Notes: generated from the sequence alone by a model not told the origin. Counted from the first letter of the stretch, positions 1 to 9,540 are shown. The stretch is DNA of 64,000 bases from Campylobacter lari subsp. concheus (GCF_008245025.1 NZ_CP043426.1:1054001-1118000), one strand, 5' to 3'. Made by a program: numbers and translations.

Positions 1-278
1 GCATTTAAAAAATTAAATTTATCTAACTTTGTCATTTTCTCTTCATCTACCACACCAAAATCATTGCGTATTAAAGATTTCAAGTCACTTGGTGTATAAA
101 CTAACTCACAAGCATATTCTAAATTCTTTTTTTTGCTCTTGGTCATAGCCATAGAAATAGTTTCATTTTGATGAAAAAGGATTAAATTTTTATTAGAGAG
201 TTCTGCCCAAAATATAAATTCATCTTGGGCAGCAGCATTAAAAATTATAAGGATTAATAAGCAAACAATTCTTTCCAC
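1..278 (-). CDS. flgQ: FlgQ, flagellar motor-associated protein (partial, N-terminal part)
   Basis: Only the first ~92 codons lie inside the window; the gene runs off the left edge. I chose the GTG at 278 because it is the only in-frame start before a typical signal peptide (V-E-R-I-V, then a hydrophobic run ending A-A-A-Q). This start lies inside the last codons of flgP, so the two reading frames overlap by about 25 bp and are likely translated together. In C. jejuni, FlgQ is the partner of FlgP and is needed for FlgP stability and motility. The identity rests mostly on position next to flgP and gyrA. The visible sequence has no catalytic motif. Confidence 0.7.
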   Translation of the reverse strand, partial: MERIVCLLILIIFNAAAQDEFIFWAELSNKNLILFHQNETISMAMTKSKKKNLEYACELVYTPSDLKSLIRNDFGVVDEEKMTKLDKFNFLN

Positions 279-772
279 TTGTCAGCATCGATTTTAAGTT
301 CTACATTTACTCTATAAAGACCATCTTTAAAGTCTTGATCAACTACACTTGCATTTTTAATCAAACCATTTACTTGTGCTGTAATGGTTGAACTTTTAAG
401 CATTGCATCTTTTACTGTATCTTTACCATTAACTCTTACACCATATAGCTTGCTAGCTAATTGTCTATAAGCATCAGTAATTGCTGCTCTTTTAGCTAAA
501 GCCAAAGCTTGACCAACAGAAACTGTATTTAAAGGAGCGATACCCTCACCCACTGCTGTAAAAGTTAAATCGTTATCTGTGCTTGTATCATTTGCAAGCA
601 TTTTTTCTTCTCTAATGATATTACGCACATCATCTTTGTCTACTTTTTGAACTACAACATCAGAACTTGCAGCTTGAGTAGCTTGAGCTTGAGTAGGTTT
701 CACACCTCTTTGATCTAGTGCACACGCACTAAAACCTAAAGCCAAACAAAACATAAAAATAACTTTTTTCAT
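254..772 (-). CDS. flgP: FlgP, flagellar basal-disk lipoprotein
   Basis: This is a 172-residue lipoprotein. A short signal peptide ends in the lipobox G-F-S-A-C, with Cys17 as the lipidated residue, so it should sit in the outer membrane. The second half (about residues 65-170) matches the LPP20/FlgP type of domain. In C. jejuni, FlgP builds the large disk under the outer membrane of the polar flagellar motor and is required for motility. The length (172) fits that family (about 171). It is followed directly by flgQ and preceded by a sigma-54 promoter at 808-827, which fits a mid-class flagellar gene controlled by FlgR/RpoN. Confidence 0.88.
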   Translation of the reverse strand: MKKVIFMFCLALGFSACALDQRGVKPTQAQATQAASSDVVVQKVDKDDVRNIIREEKMLANDTSTDNDLTFTAVGEGIAPLNTVSVGQALALAKRAAITDAYRQLASKLYGVRVNGKDTVKDAMLKSSTITAQVNGLIKNASVVDQDFKDGLYRVNVELKIDADKWKELFAY

Positions 773-807
773 TTTTACACCTTCAATTTATTTGATATTA
801 TTTTAAG

Positions 808-827
808 ATAGCAAAAAGCATTCCAGA
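808..827 (-). promoter_or_regulatory. sigma-54 (RpoN) promoter of flgP-flgQ
   Basis: Read on the minus strand, the segment contains TGGAATGCTTTTTGCTA. The GG of the -24 element (plus-strand 823-824) and the GC of the -12 element (811-812) are separated by exactly 10 bases, which is the rule for sigma-54. The site lies just after the gyrA stop and gives a leader of about 25 bases before the flgP ATG. Sigma-54 control of flgP is known in C. jejuni. Confidence 0.8.
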
Positions 828-833
828 ATTTTA

Positions 834-3419
834 CTATTCTAAATTTAAATCCATATTAGTTTCAACATCTAATTCCTCATCTTCTTCTTTAGGACACTTA
901 GCAATGCTTACCACTTCATCATTTTCCACATTAACAACAATTACACCACTTGTGTTTCTACCTGCTTTTCTAATACTTTGCATATCAACGCGTATCATCT
1001 TACCGCTGCTTGTTAATGCCATTAAATCCATGCTTTCATCGACTATGACTATTCCGATTAAATCTTTTGTTTTAGCAGTAAGTTTCATACATATTACACC
1101 CTTACCACCTCTACTTTGAAGTCTATATTCGCCTGCATCAGTACGCTTACCTATACCTTTTGCACTTACACTTAAAATTTCTTGAGCATCATTTTCTATA
1201 ACAACAGCACCCACAACTTCATCATCTTTTTCTTTAAATTTAATCGCAGTCACCCCTCTACTTACACGGCCAATCTCTCTAACTTTAGCAAGCGGGAATT
1301 TAATACACATACCTTTTTTGGTAACTGCAAAAAGCATTTTACCACTAACAATTTCAAGCTCTTCGCTATTTTCATTTGTTTCAATGTCCAGATTATCTTC
1401 TGCTTCTAAGTTTTCGTCTGTATTTATATTTACAATTTCACTTTCATCTCTTGCTACGACAATTGCAGTAACAAGCTCATCATTTTCATCTAGATTAATC
1501 GCTTTTACACCCACGCTTCTAATATTTTGATATTCGCTTAAATTTGTGCGTTTTACGATACCATTTTTAGTAAAGAAACACAATGATTTACTCTCATCAA
1601 AATCAGTGGTTGGAATAATTGCCATGATTTTTTCATCTGCTTGTAGATTAATGAGATTAACCACAGCTTTACCTTTAGCAGTTCTACTTCCTTCAGGAAT
1701 TTTATAAACCTTAAGCCAATAAAGCTGCCCACGATCAGTAACAAACATCAAAGTATCGTGTGTGTTTGCTGTAAAGAAGCTTTCTATAAAATCATCATCA
1801 TAAGTTGTCACTGCAACCTTACCTTTACCACCACGTTTTTGTTTTTCATATTGCTTGCTTGGAACACGCTTAATATAGCCACGATGAGTAATAGTAACTA
1901 CCATGTTTTCATTTGGTATCAAATCTTCTATATCAATATCATCATAATCATCTTCAATTTGAGTGATTCTTGGCACATCAAATTTTGTTCTGATTTCTTT
2001 CAGCTCATCTTTGATTAAATTTTCAAGCAAAGTTTCGCTTTTTAAAATTTGATCAAGTCTTTCAATTTCCGCTAATAATTCTCTTAATTCATTATCAATC
2101 TTTTCTCTCTCAAGTCCTGTTAAACGACCTAATTTCATATCTAAAATCGCATTAGATTGAAGCTCGCTTAAGCCAAATTTTTGCATTAATAAATTTTTAG
2201 CCGTTGGATTATCGGGAGAGTTTTTAATCAAAGCTATCACTTCATCAATATTATCTAGTGCAATTTTTAAACCCTCTAAAATATGCGCTCTAGCTCTGGC
2301 TTTTTGCAATTCATAAATCGTTCTTCTAATAATTACAGTTTTTCTATGATTTAAAAATAAATTTAAAAGCTCAATCAAAGAAAAAACTTTTGGCTCCTTG
2401 TTATGTATAGCAAGCATAATCACACCAAAAGTACTCTCCATAGTGGTAGATTTAAAAAGATTATTTAACACGATCTCACTCATAGCATCGCGTTTTAGCT
2501 CAATCACCACGCGAATTCCTTCTCTATCACTCTCATCTCTAACTTCAGCAATACCTTCGATTTGTTTTTCTTTGGCAAGTTCAGCAATTTGCTCTATCAA
2601 TCTTGCTTTATTGGTTTGATAAGGAAGTTCATCTATGACGATAATATCTTTATTAGCTCTTTTTTCTATATGGGTTTTTGCTCTTACTTTTACCCTACCA
2701 CGACCTGTGCGATAAGCCTCTATAATACCCTTTTTACCAAAGATAATACCACCAGTTGGAAAATCAGGGCCTTTGATAAATTGCATTATTTCTTCTAAGC
2801 TTGCATTTTTATTATCAATTAAATAAAGCAAACCATCAATAAGCTCATTTAAACTATGTGGAGGAATATTAGTAGCCATACCTACTGCAATACCACTTGA
2901 ACCATTGAGTAATAAATTTGGCACCCTAGCAGGTAAAACATCAGGCTCACTCATAGAATCATCATAATTTGGTATAAAATCAACCGTATCTTTTTCTATA
3001 TCACGCAAAAGTTCTTCAGCCAAAATCGTCATCCTAGCTTCAGTATAACGCATTGCAGCAGCGCCATCACCATCAATAGAACCAAAGTTTCCTTGCCCAT
3101 CTACGCTTGGATAACGCATAGAAAAATCTTGCGCCATTCTTACTAAAGCATCATATACAGCTGTATCACCATGTGGATGGTATTTACCGATTACATCACC
3201 CACTATACGCGCTGACTTTTTGTATGCACTACGACTTCCAACACCTAAATCATTCATAGCATATAAAATTCTTCTATGAACAGGCTTAAGCCCATCTCTA
3301 GCATCAGGTAAAGCACGGCCTATAATAACACTCATAGAATAATCTAAATAACTACTCTTTATAGAACTTTCTATATCTATATTTTCAATATCTGAATCTT
3401 TAGTAAAAATATTTTCCAT
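834..3419 (-). CDS. gyrA: DNA gyrase subunit A
   Basis: The 861-residue GyrA is the breakage-rejoining subunit of gyrase. The winged-helix/tower part covers about residues 30-500. The catalytic tyrosine is Tyr125 in A-M-R-Y-T-E. The GyrA box is near residues 527-534 as Q-K-R-G-G-K-G-K, followed by the C-terminal pinwheel. The quinolone-resistance positions read Thr86 and Asp90, the unmutated Campylobacter state. A strongly acidic stretch of about 25 residues around 660-685 interrupts the C-terminal domain. A leader with AAGGA precedes the ATG, and a TAAAAT -10 lies 26-31 bases upstream of the start. Confidence 0.97.
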   Translation of the reverse strand: MENIFTKDSDIENIDIESSIKSSYLDYSMSVIIGRALPDARDGLKPVHRRILYAMNDLGVGSRSAYKKSARIVGDVIGKYHPHGDTAVYDALVRMAQDFSMRYPSVDGQGNFGSIDGDGAAAMRYTEARMTILAEELLRDIEKDTVDFIPNYDDSMSEPDVLPARVPNLLLNGSSGIAVGMATNIPPHSLNELIDGLLYLIDNKNASLEEIMQFIKGPDFPTGGIIFGKKGIIEAYRTGRGRVKVRAKTHIEKRANKDIIVIDELPYQTNKARLIEQIAELAKEKQIEGIAEVRDESDREGIRVVIELKRDAMSEIVLNNLFKSTTMESTFGVIMLAIHNKEPKVFSLIELLNLFLNHRKTVIIRRTIYELQKARARAHILEGLKIALDNIDEVIALIKNSPDNPTAKNLLMQKFGLSELQSNAILDMKLGRLTGLEREKIDNELRELLAEIERLDQILKSETLLENLIKDELKEIRTKFDVPRITQIEDDYDDIDIEDLIPNENMVVTITHRGYIKRVPSKQYEKQKRGGKGKVAVTTYDDDFIESFFTANTHDTLMFVTDRGQLYWLKVYKIPEGSRTAKGKAVVNLINLQADEKIMAIIPTTDFDESKSLCFFTKNGIVKRTNLSEYQNIRSVGVKAINLDENDELVTAIVVARDESEIVNINTDENLEAEDNLDIETNENSEELEIVSGKMLFAVTKKGMCIKFPLAKVREIGRVSRGVTAIKFKEKDDEVVGAVVIENDAQEILSVSAKGIGKRTDAGEYRLQSRGGKGVICMKLTAKTKDLIGIVIVDESMDLMALTSSGKMIRVDMQSIRKAGRNTSGVIVVNVENDEVVSIAKCPKEEDEELDVETNMDLNLE

Positions 3420-3444
3420 AAAAATCCTTAAAATTAATCTTTAT

Positions 3445-3450
3445 ATTTTA
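3445..3450 (-). promoter_or_regulatory. -10 box of gyrA
   Basis: TAAAAT on the minus strand, preceded by GC and followed after a short leader by the AAGGA ribosome site and the gyrA ATG. Campylobacter sigma-70 promoters usually lack a clear -35, so the -10 is the only readable element. Confidence 0.45.
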
Positions 3451-3455
3451 GCAAA

Positions 3456-4028
3456 TTATTCTTTTGCATTAGCTAAAACTAAAGCAAAAAGTACTTCGAT
3501 ATTATTTTTTTCTAAAAGCTCTCTTGCTTCAAGCAAACTTAATCCCGTAGTTACAACATCATCTACTAAAATCACAGGATATTTTGGACGTTTTAAAAGT
3601 TTATAAGATCTTTTATTATCTTTGCGAAACTGCAAGCTTTTTCCACTATATTTAAATTCTGAATTAGCTTGCAAAGCATGATACATAGGTTTTATAAATT
3701 GAGTTTTTAAATGTTTGGTTAAAATAGCAGTATGAGAGTAGTTTTTATATGTTTTATCATCCAAGGCTATGGCATTAATTTCACAAGAGGGTTGAAAAAA
3801 ATCTTTAAATTTAGCAAAACTTAATTTTGCAAGCGCATTTAAAACAAAATATCCTTGAAATTTGTGTTTAAAATAAATTAGATGTTTAATTTGTTCATAT
3901 TGATAAAAATAATAAACCTTAAAACCTTTATCAAGCTCTCTTATGCCTAAAGAATATTCTAAAAGCTCTTCCTTGCAAGCTGAACAAAAGCTCGCAAAGG
4001 AAAATTCATGGCAGTTAAAACACCTCAC
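3456..4028 (-). CDS. ctsW: ComF-family phosphoribosyltransferase-like protein (CtsW-like)
   Basis: The 190-residue protein starts with a Cys4 zinc-finger-like segment (C-F-N-C and C-S-A-C within the first 20 residues). Near residues 152-165 it carries the PRPP-binding motif V-I-L-V-D-D-V-V-T-T-G. This is the ComF/ComFC layout. In C. jejuni the gene at this position, next to gyrA and mapA, is ctsW, named for its role in natural transformation; ComF proteins in other bacteria help single-strand DNA uptake. The start overlaps the mapA stop by 4 bp. No base substrate can be read from the sequence. Confidence 0.78.
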   Translation of the reverse strand: MRCFNCHEFSFASFCSACKEELLEYSLGIRELDKGFKVYYFYQYEQIKHLIYFKHKFQGYFVLNALAKLSFAKFKDFFQPSCEINAIALDDKTYKNYSHTAILTKHLKTQFIKPMYHALQANSEFKYSGKSLQFRKDNKRSYKLLKRPKYPVILVDDVVTTGLSLLEARELLEKNNIEVLFALVLANAKE

Positions 4029-4672
4029 AAAGAGCTGATAATATCTGCGGATTTATTAGCTACTTGCTTTATAAGAAGCTGAGTGAAAAAAGGTAGATCT
4101 TTAATATTATAAAAACCTTTAACTTCTTGTTTAGTTTTAATATTAATGGTTTTATTAGTGTTAATATCTTTTAATGTTAGTTGACTAGCAATAATTGAAA
4201 ATAAAGAATTAGAATCGAATTTAGAATAAAAATCATTAAAACTCAAATCTACTCTTAAAATATAAGGAGAATCTTGTGTATTTTCAACCACAACTATACC
4301 TCTATTTTCTAATTCTTCTTTTAAAAACACATAAAAATAGTAGTTAAAATTTTCATTAATATAATAATTATTTCCATTAGAAGAAGAATATTTCAAATTT
4401 TCATTTAAATCATACACTCTATGAATATAAACTTTTTTCAAAGAAGCACTTTTATCAATTGTTCTTTTATTTGTACAATATTTAAGTCCTACATCACTAA
4501 TATACACAAGACCTTTAATTTTTGCTTCATATGCTTTAGAATCAGAAGGATTATAACACTGTGCTTGAATTTTTATAATTTCATTAACCTTAGCTACACC
4601 TTGATTTTTAGGGTTTATAGCGCAAGCACCAAAAAACAAAGCTAAAATACATACGAATATTTTTTTAAACAT
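4025..4672 (-). CDS. mapA: MapA-type outer membrane lipoprotein
   Basis: The 215-residue lipoprotein has the lipobox F-G-A-C at Cys17. Length, position beside ctsW and gyrA, and the lipoprotein signal match MapA, the membrane-associated protein used for species typing in C. jejuni. Its function is unknown. The remainder is a mixed alpha/beta region without recognised motifs, rich in Lys, Asn and Ile. The gene probably starts its own transcript from a TATAAT-like -10 about 130 bases upstream, leaving a long leader with a stem-loop. Confidence 0.72.
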   Translation of the reverse strand: MFKKIFVCILALFFGACAINPKNQGVAKVNEIIKIQAQCYNPSDSKAYEAKIKGLVYISDVGLKYCTNKRTIDKSASLKKVYIHRVYDLNENLKYSSSNGNNYYINENFNYYFYVFLKEELENRGIVVVENTQDSPYILRVDLSFNDFYSKFDSNSLFSIIASQLTLKDINTNKTINIKTKQEVKGFYNIKDLPFFTQLLIKQVANKSADIISSL

Positions 4673-4690
4673 TATCTTTCCTTAAAAGCA

Positions 4691-4714
4691 ATCATCTTTT
4701 TGATTAAAGATGAT
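4691..4714. other. stem-loop in the mapA leader
   Basis: Perfect 9-bp inverted repeat ATCATCTTT / AAAGATGAT with a 6-base loop, about 20-40 bases upstream of the mapA ATG. On the plus strand it is followed by TTTT, so it could also act as a short terminator. For the mapA transcript it would lie in the 5' leader. Confidence 0.4.
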
Positions 4715-4800
4715 TTTTAATCAGCAAAAATTATACCAAAAACAAATAAATTTTACTAAAAATTACTTTTTTTCACACAAAAATAATTTTGCAAAAAAAA

Positions 4801-4806
4801 ATTATA
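4801..4806 (-). promoter_or_regulatory. candidate -10 of mapA
   Basis: TATAAT on the minus strand within an A/T-only stretch. It would start a transcript about 125 bases before mapA. The low base complexity here makes chance matches easy. Confidence 0.35.
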
Positions 4807-4836
4807 TAAAAATTAATATTTAAAAGAAAATTCATT

Positions 4837-4872
4837 TAGAATATGTTACAAAACTACAATATTTTAAAGGAG
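4837..4872 (+). promoter_or_regulatory. promoter and ribosome site of the DASS transporter gene
   Basis: TAGAAT at 4837-4842 can serve as -10. AAAGGAG at 4866-4872 is a strong ribosome site 7 bases before the ATG at 4880 and fixes that start. Confidence 0.5.
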
Positions 4873-4879
4873 TTGTTAA

Positions 4880-6241
4880 ATGAGTTCAAACACAAAAACA
4901 CTTATAGTTATTGCTGATTTAGTGTTATTTATCGCTTTACTTTATTTCTCCCCTTTTGGCGAAACTAAGGTAAACCAAGGATTATCCCTGTTGATCTTTA
5001 TCGCCATATTGTGGCTTAGCGAAGCTTTGCATGTTACTATTACAGCTATTTTAGTACCTGTTTTAGCAGCCATCTTAGGATTGCTACCTACTGCTAAGGC
5101 TTTAACAGGTTTTGCTGATTCTAACATCTTTTTGTTTTTTGGCGGTTTTGCTCTAGCAGCAGCCATGCATCATCAAAAACTAGATAAGCTAATTGCACAT
5201 AAAATTTTAACCCTAGCAAAAGGACATTTGGGTTTATCAAGTTTATATATTTTTATTACTACTGCATTTTTATCCATGTGGATGAGTAATACTGCAACCG
5301 CAGCTATGATGCTTCCACTTGCTATAGGTATGTTAGCTTCACTTGATCCACAAAAAGATAGAAATACTTATGTTTTTATTCTTTTAGGTATAGCTTTTAG
5401 CGCAAGTATAGGTGGTATAGGTACTATAGTAGGAACTCCACCAAATGCTATTGTTGCTACTCAATTACACATTAGTTTTGCACAGTGGCTAAAATATGGT
5501 ATTCCTATTGTTTTAATCTTTTTACCTGCAATGATTTTGATTTTGTATTTTATGTTTAAACCAAGATTTAATCTACAAGTTGATTTACACACTGAAAATA
5601 TAGAACTTACAAGACCTAGAATCATCACTTTAATAATCTTTTTAGTAGTTGCACTATCTTGGATTTTTAGTGGTAATATAAGTCCTATCATTACAAGTAT
5701 TTTTGGACATAAAATAGCAAATCTTGATGCGATTATTGCTTTATTGGCTGCTGTTTTAGTATGTGCTTTTAAAGTAATTGATTGGAAAAATGTACAAAAA
5801 AATACCGATTGGGGTGTGTTAATGCTCTTTGGTGGAGGTATCACTCTAAGTGTAGTGTTAAAAGATTCGGGTGCTAGCAAAGTTATGGCTGATACCATTA
5901 TTTCATTTATAGAAAATGGACATTTATTTATTATAGGCTTAATCATAGCATTTTTTATAGTATTTTTAACAGAATTTACCTCAAATACTGCTTCAGCAGC
6001 CTTACTTGTACCTTTGTTTATCTCTATAGCAGATACTTTAGGTGTTCCTGCTTTAGGACTTGCTTTAATTATTGCTATTGGTGCTTCTTGTGCTTTTATG
6101 CTACCAGTTGCTACACCACCAAATGCTATAGTTTTTGGTACCGGCCATATAAAACAACAAGAAATGGTAAGAGTAGGAATTATACTAAATATATTCTGCT
6201 CAATTAGCCTTGCAATAATTGCATATTTCTTCTGGCTATAA
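4880..6241 (+). CDS. DASS/SLC13-family sodium-coupled anion symporter
   Basis: The 453-residue inner-membrane transporter has about 11-12 hydrophobic segments. It carries the two Ser-Asn-Thr signatures of the divalent anion:sodium symporter family, one near residue 137 (S-N-T-A-T-A-A) and one near 368 (S-N-T-A-S-A-A), the pseudo-symmetric sodium and substrate sites. Each half also has a T-P-P-N-A-I motif. Family substrates are C4-dicarboxylates, citrate, sulfate or related anions; the sequence does not settle which. It is a lone plus-strand gene between minus-strand operons and ends at a perfect inverted repeat. Confidence 0.9.
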   Translation: MSSNTKTLIVIADLVLFIALLYFSPFGETKVNQGLSLLIFIAILWLSEALHVTITAILVPVLAAILGLLPTAKALTGFADSNIFLFFGGFALAAAMHHQKLDKLIAHKILTLAKGHLGLSSLYIFITTAFLSMWMSNTATAAMMLPLAIGMLASLDPQKDRNTYVFILLGIAFSASIGGIGTIVGTPPNAIVATQLHISFAQWLKYGIPIVLIFLPAMILILYFMFKPRFNLQVDLHTENIELTRPRIITLIIFLVVALSWIFSGNISPIITSIFGHKIANLDAIIALLAAVLVCAFKVIDWKNVQKNTDWGVLMLFGGGITLSVVLKDSGASKVMADTIISFIENGHLFIIGLIIAFFIVFLTEFTSNTASAALLVPLFISIADTLGVPALGLALIIAIGASCAFMLPVATPPNAIVFGTGHIKQQEMVRVGIILNIFCSISLAIIAYFFWL

Positions 6242-6268
6242 TCTTTTAGTCCTTTTGGACTAAAAGAT
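6241..6268. terminator. bidirectional stem-loop between the DASS gene and thiE
   Basis: A perfect 12-bp inverted repeat, ATCTTTTAGTCC / GGACTAAAAGAT, with loop TTTT. It begins at the last base of the transporter stop codon and contains the last codons and stop of thiE. Two convergent genes therefore share one hairpin. No long T tract follows on either strand, so it may stop transcription or protect RNA ends. Confidence 0.6.
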
Positions 6269-6860
6269 CTTTACATCTTAAAATATATTTTTTTATATTT
6301 TCACTTTTATACAAAGCTTCTCTTATACACACACCTGCTAAATTTAAATCTTTTAAGTGGATTATAGTTTGAGTATTTATACCACCTATGGCATAAATGG
6401 GTATTTTTGAAACTTCTAACAAATCTTTTAAATTCTTAATACCTTTTGGAACTAAATCAGCCTTACAAGAACTTTCAAATACATGACCAAAAAAAGCATG
6501 ATTTACTTTAAGCTTATAAGCTAAATCTAATTCTTCTTTGGAATGGATAGAAGTACCCAAAAGCTCAAATTTTGTATAGCTTTGTGGGTAATTTTGTAAA
6601 ACAAACAAAGGAGCATGAAAAAATTGATGATTTAACTTTAAACAAACTTCATAATGATAATGCAAAAAGCAAATCTTTTGAGTTTTATTAAAAATTTTTA
6701 ATACTTCTTTGGCTAATTTAGCGTATTCTAACTCATCTAAATGTTTTTCTCTAAGCACTAAAGCATCAATACTACTTTGGCTTAGTTTTTCAATAAAATT
6801 TAAAAAATCTCCTTGGGTATTTTGACTATCGCTAATAGCAATGATTTTTTTATCCCACAT
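6246..6860 (-). CDS. thiE: Thiamine phosphate synthase family protein
   Basis: The 204-residue TIM-barrel protein should join the HMP pyrophosphate and thiazole phosphate moieties to give thiamine phosphate. The family-type segments A-L-V-L-R-E-K (near residue 35) and I-Y-A-I-G-G-I (near 156) are present, the latter being the usual phosphate-binding loop. It is the last gene of the thiS-thiF-thiG-thiH-thiE operon and overlaps the thiH end by 11 bp. The protein is divergent from the longer ThiE of enterics, so TenI-type activity cannot be excluded. Confidence 0.8.
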   Translation of the reverse strand: MWDKKIIAISDSQNTQGDFLNFIEKLSQSSIDALVLREKHLDELEYAKLAKEVLKIFNKTQKICFLHYHYEVCLKLNHQFFHAPLFVLQNYPQSYTKFELLGTSIHSKEELDLAYKLKVNHAFFGHVFESSCKADLVPKGIKNLKDLLEVSKIPIYAIGGINTQTIIHLKDLNLAGVCIREALYKSENIKKYILRCKDLLVQKD

Positions 6861-7983
6861 AAATACTATCGCTCATTATAGCTTGTAAATTTGCATTTTT
6901 TAGCATAGCTAAAACCTCATCAACACTACGCATATCACTAATTTGAAACTGATCATCACCTTTTTTATCACCTTGATGCTCACCCACACCCACACTCACT
7001 CCAGCGCTCATTTTAGTAGCTCCAAGTTTAATAACCCCATCTCTAAATCCTGCTCTTTCACGTGTAGAAATAGTAATACTTGCAAAAGGCAAAAACAATC
7101 TATAAGCACATAAAACTTGCAAAAGTCTTGTTTCGCTTACATCTTTTGGATGAATTTTTTTATTATTGATAATAGGTCTTAGTCTAGGGATAGACAAAGC
7201 TATTTCAGCATGAGGGTATTTTTGCTGTAAAAAATACGCATGTAAAGCCGTGGCAAAAGCATCTTTTCTAAAATCATCTATACCAAGTAAAGCTCCAAAA
7301 GCAACCCCTCTCATACGCGCTTTTAACGCTCGCTCTTGTGCATGAAAGCGGTACTCAAATACACTTTTTTCACCTTCAATATGAATTTTAGAATAAGTTT
7401 TTTGATTATAAGTTTCTTGATAAACACTCACATATTCACAACCCTTTTCATGAAGCAGTGCATACTCATCTACATTCATAGGATAAACTTCAATCCCAAC
7501 GACTTTAAAATACTCTTTTGCTATCTTACAAGCTTTGGCAAGATATTCTACGCTAGCATACTCCCTGCCCTCACCTGTTAAGAGTAAAATTTCTTCTAAG
7601 CCACTTTTTTTAATCTCTTGCATTTCTTTGTGAATTTCAGTCTCATTTAGCTTAGCTCTTTTAATGTTGTTTCCTTTTTGAAATCCACAATAGGTACATT
7701 TGCTATTGCAAAAATTAGAAAGATATAAAGGTGTAAAAAGTGAAATGGAATTTCCAAAATATTTTTGAGTAATCTTGCTTGATTTTTGTGCCAAATCTTC
7801 TATAAAATCTTCTGCTGTGCTTGAAAGCAAAGCTTTTAAATCATCTATGTTAAGATAATCTTTAACTAAAGCTTGTTTTACATCAAAAGCGCTAAAATTA
7901 TTTTCATCAAAATTTTCAACTTCTTTTAAAACCTTAGTTAAAATTTCACTTTCGATATTTTGCATATGAGGATATTTTTGCAT
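6850..7983 (-). CDS. thiH: 2-iminoacetate synthase ThiH (tyrosine lyase)
   Basis: The 377-residue radical-SAM enzyme cleaves tyrosine to dehydroglycine and p-cresol for thiazole formation. The iron-sulfur motif C-x3-C-x2-C is near residues 92-99 (N-F-C-N-S-K-C-T-Y-C-G-F). The C-terminal biotin/thiamine-synthesis-associated region follows. Length matches E. coli ThiH (377). It lies one base after thiG and overlaps thiE, so it is part of the same transcript. Use of ThiH rather than ThiO fits a microaerophile. Confidence 0.95.
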   Translation of the reverse strand: MQKYPHMQNIESEILTKVLKEVENFDENNFSAFDVKQALVKDYLNIDDLKALLSSTAEDFIEDLAQKSSKITQKYFGNSISLFTPLYLSNFCNSKCTYCGFQKGNNIKRAKLNETEIHKEMQEIKKSGLEEILLLTGEGREYASVEYLAKACKIAKEYFKVVGIEVYPMNVDEYALLHEKGCEYVSVYQETYNQKTYSKIHIEGEKSVFEYRFHAQERALKARMRGVAFGALLGIDDFRKDAFATALHAYFLQQKYPHAEIALSIPRLRPIINNKKIHPKDVSETRLLQVLCAYRLFLPFASITISTRERAGFRDGVIKLGATKMSAGVSVGVGEHQGDKKGDDQFQISDMRSVDEVLAMLKNANLQAIMSDSIYVG

Positions 7984-7984
7984 T

Positions 7985-8743
7985 TTAATCTCTTAAAAAA
8001 CCACTCAAAGGCGAGCTTGCACTTGGCACGCTTTCATTTGCTATGCCTGCTAAATACGCATTATGCCCTGCATCTATAGCCAAAGCAAAAGCCTTTGCCA
8101 TTTTTGCTACATCTTTGGCTTGAGCTATGGCAGTATTTGCCATCACTGCACTTACTCCCATCTGCATGGCTTCGCAAGCTTGCGCGGAATTTCCTATGCC
8201 CGCATCCACTATAATAGGCAAGCTAATTTCATTAAGCAAAATTTGTATAAATTCTTTAGTTTTTAAGCCTTTATTGCTTCCTATAGGCGCCCCAAGAGGC
8301 ATTATAGCAGCAGCTCCTACACTAGCCATAGCACGTGCTACATATAAATCAGGATACATATAAACCAAAGGCGTAAAACCCTCATTTGCTAAAAGCTCCA
8401 CTGCTTTTATACTTTCATAATTATCCGGTAATAAATATTTACTATCGCTAATTACTTCAACCTTAATCATATCTCCACAACCAAGCTCTCTTGCAAGTCT
8501 TGCTATACGCAATGCCTCATTAGCATTTCTTGCACCTGAAGTATTTGGCAAAAGCTTAATATGTTTTGGAATAAAATCAAGTATATTTTCTATACCTTTA
8601 TCATTCACCCTACGCAAAGCTAAGGTGATAATCTCAACTTTTGCTTCTTCAATGGCTGATTTTATAAGCTCAAAAGAAAATTTCCCAGAACCTAGAATAA
8701 ACCTAGAATTAAACTCATATTTTCCTATTTTTAATTTTTCCAT
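7985..8743 (-). CDS. thiG: Thiazole synthase ThiG
   Basis: The 252-residue TIM barrel forms the thiazole phosphate ring from DXP, dehydroglycine and ThiS thiocarboxylate. The Schiff-base lysine is in G-D-M-I-K-V-E-V near residue 95, and the phosphate-binding loops G-A-P-I-G-S and V-D-A-G-I-G are present. Its ATG overlaps the thiF stop (TAATG), showing tight coupling. Confidence 0.96.
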   Translation of the reverse strand: MEKLKIGKYEFNSRFILGSGKFSFELIKSAIEEAKVEIITLALRRVNDKGIENILDFIPKHIKLLPNTSGARNANEALRIARLARELGCGDMIKVEVISDSKYLLPDNYESIKAVELLANEGFTPLVYMYPDLYVARAMASVGAAAIMPLGAPIGSNKGLKTKEFIQILLNEISLPIIVDAGIGNSAQACEAMQMGVSAVMANTAIAQAKDVAKMAKAFALAIDAGHNAYLAGIANESVPSASSPLSGFLRD

Positions 8744-9540
8744 TACTCACTCACTAAAAGTTCTAAAACTAAATTTGCTTGATGTCCTGCACAAATATTT
8801 ACACGCGGTGCCATAAGTCCATTGCCTACTTTTGCCTCGTTTTTTAAATCACCACAAACATAAAAGTTTTTTGCAATTTTTCTTGTTTGTATGCTATTAC
8901 TATCGCCATATCCTGCTAAACCAGAAGCACAAATTAATATTTTTTGAGGATAGTGTTGGTGAAAATTTTGTGCTAAAAGAGCTTTATATTTTGCACTATC
9001 AAAGGCTTCACAAACTATATCATCATTTATAAAAAGCGCAGCTATATTTTCTTTTTCTATCTTTAAAACTTGTGCAAATACTTCTATAAAAGGATTGATT
9101 TTAGCGATTTGATCTTTTAAAGCTTCGGCCTTAAATTTACCTAAATCTTCTACCATATAAGCTTGGCGGTTAAGATTACTTGGTTCCACCACATCAAAAT
9201 CAATCAAATGAAGCCTACCAACCCCACTTCTTGCTAAATTTATAGCTATATGCGAACCAAGCCCACCAAGCCCACACACTGCTACACTTGCCTTTTTAAG
9301 TTTATCATGAAGCTTTGGAGTGTGTCTTGCCCTCATCATCGCATCAAGAGCTTCATATGGTGGTAAAGTATTTTTTTCTATACAAAAAAGCTCATCATTT
9401 TCTTTTAGCTCCAAACTTTCTTTTGTCGCAAAACCATTGACTATCCATACATCATTTTCATTTTTACTCACATTTTGAAAAAAATCCAAAGTATTTTTAA
9501 AATGTGTGTCTATCATACTACCATTAAATTTAATTCTCAT
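8743..9540 (-). CDS. thiF: ThiS adenylyltransferase ThiF
   Basis: The E1-like enzyme adenylates the C-terminus of ThiS. The nucleotide-binding loop G-L-G-G-L-G-S lies near residue 90, followed by the Arg/Asp positions typical of MoeB/ThiF (I-D-F-D-V-V, then N-R-Q). I place the start at the ATG at 9540, which overlaps the thiS stop as TGATG; one codon further upstream is a TTG without a better ribosome site. About 80 residues precede the Rossmann core, an N-terminal extension seen in this ThiF subtype. Confidence 0.93.
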   Translation of the reverse strand: MRIKFNGSMIDTHFKNTLDFFQNVSKNENDVWIVNGFATKESLELKENDELFCIEKNTLPPYEALDAMMRARHTPKLHDKLKKASVAVCGLGGLGSHIAINLARSGVGRLHLIDFDVVEPSNLNRQAYMVEDLGKFKAEALKDQIAKINPFIEVFAQVLKIEKENIAALFINDDIVCEAFDSAKYKALLAQNFHQHYPQKILICASGLAGYGDSNSIQTRKIAKNFYVCGDLKNEAKVGNGLMAPRVNICAGHQANLVLELLVSE

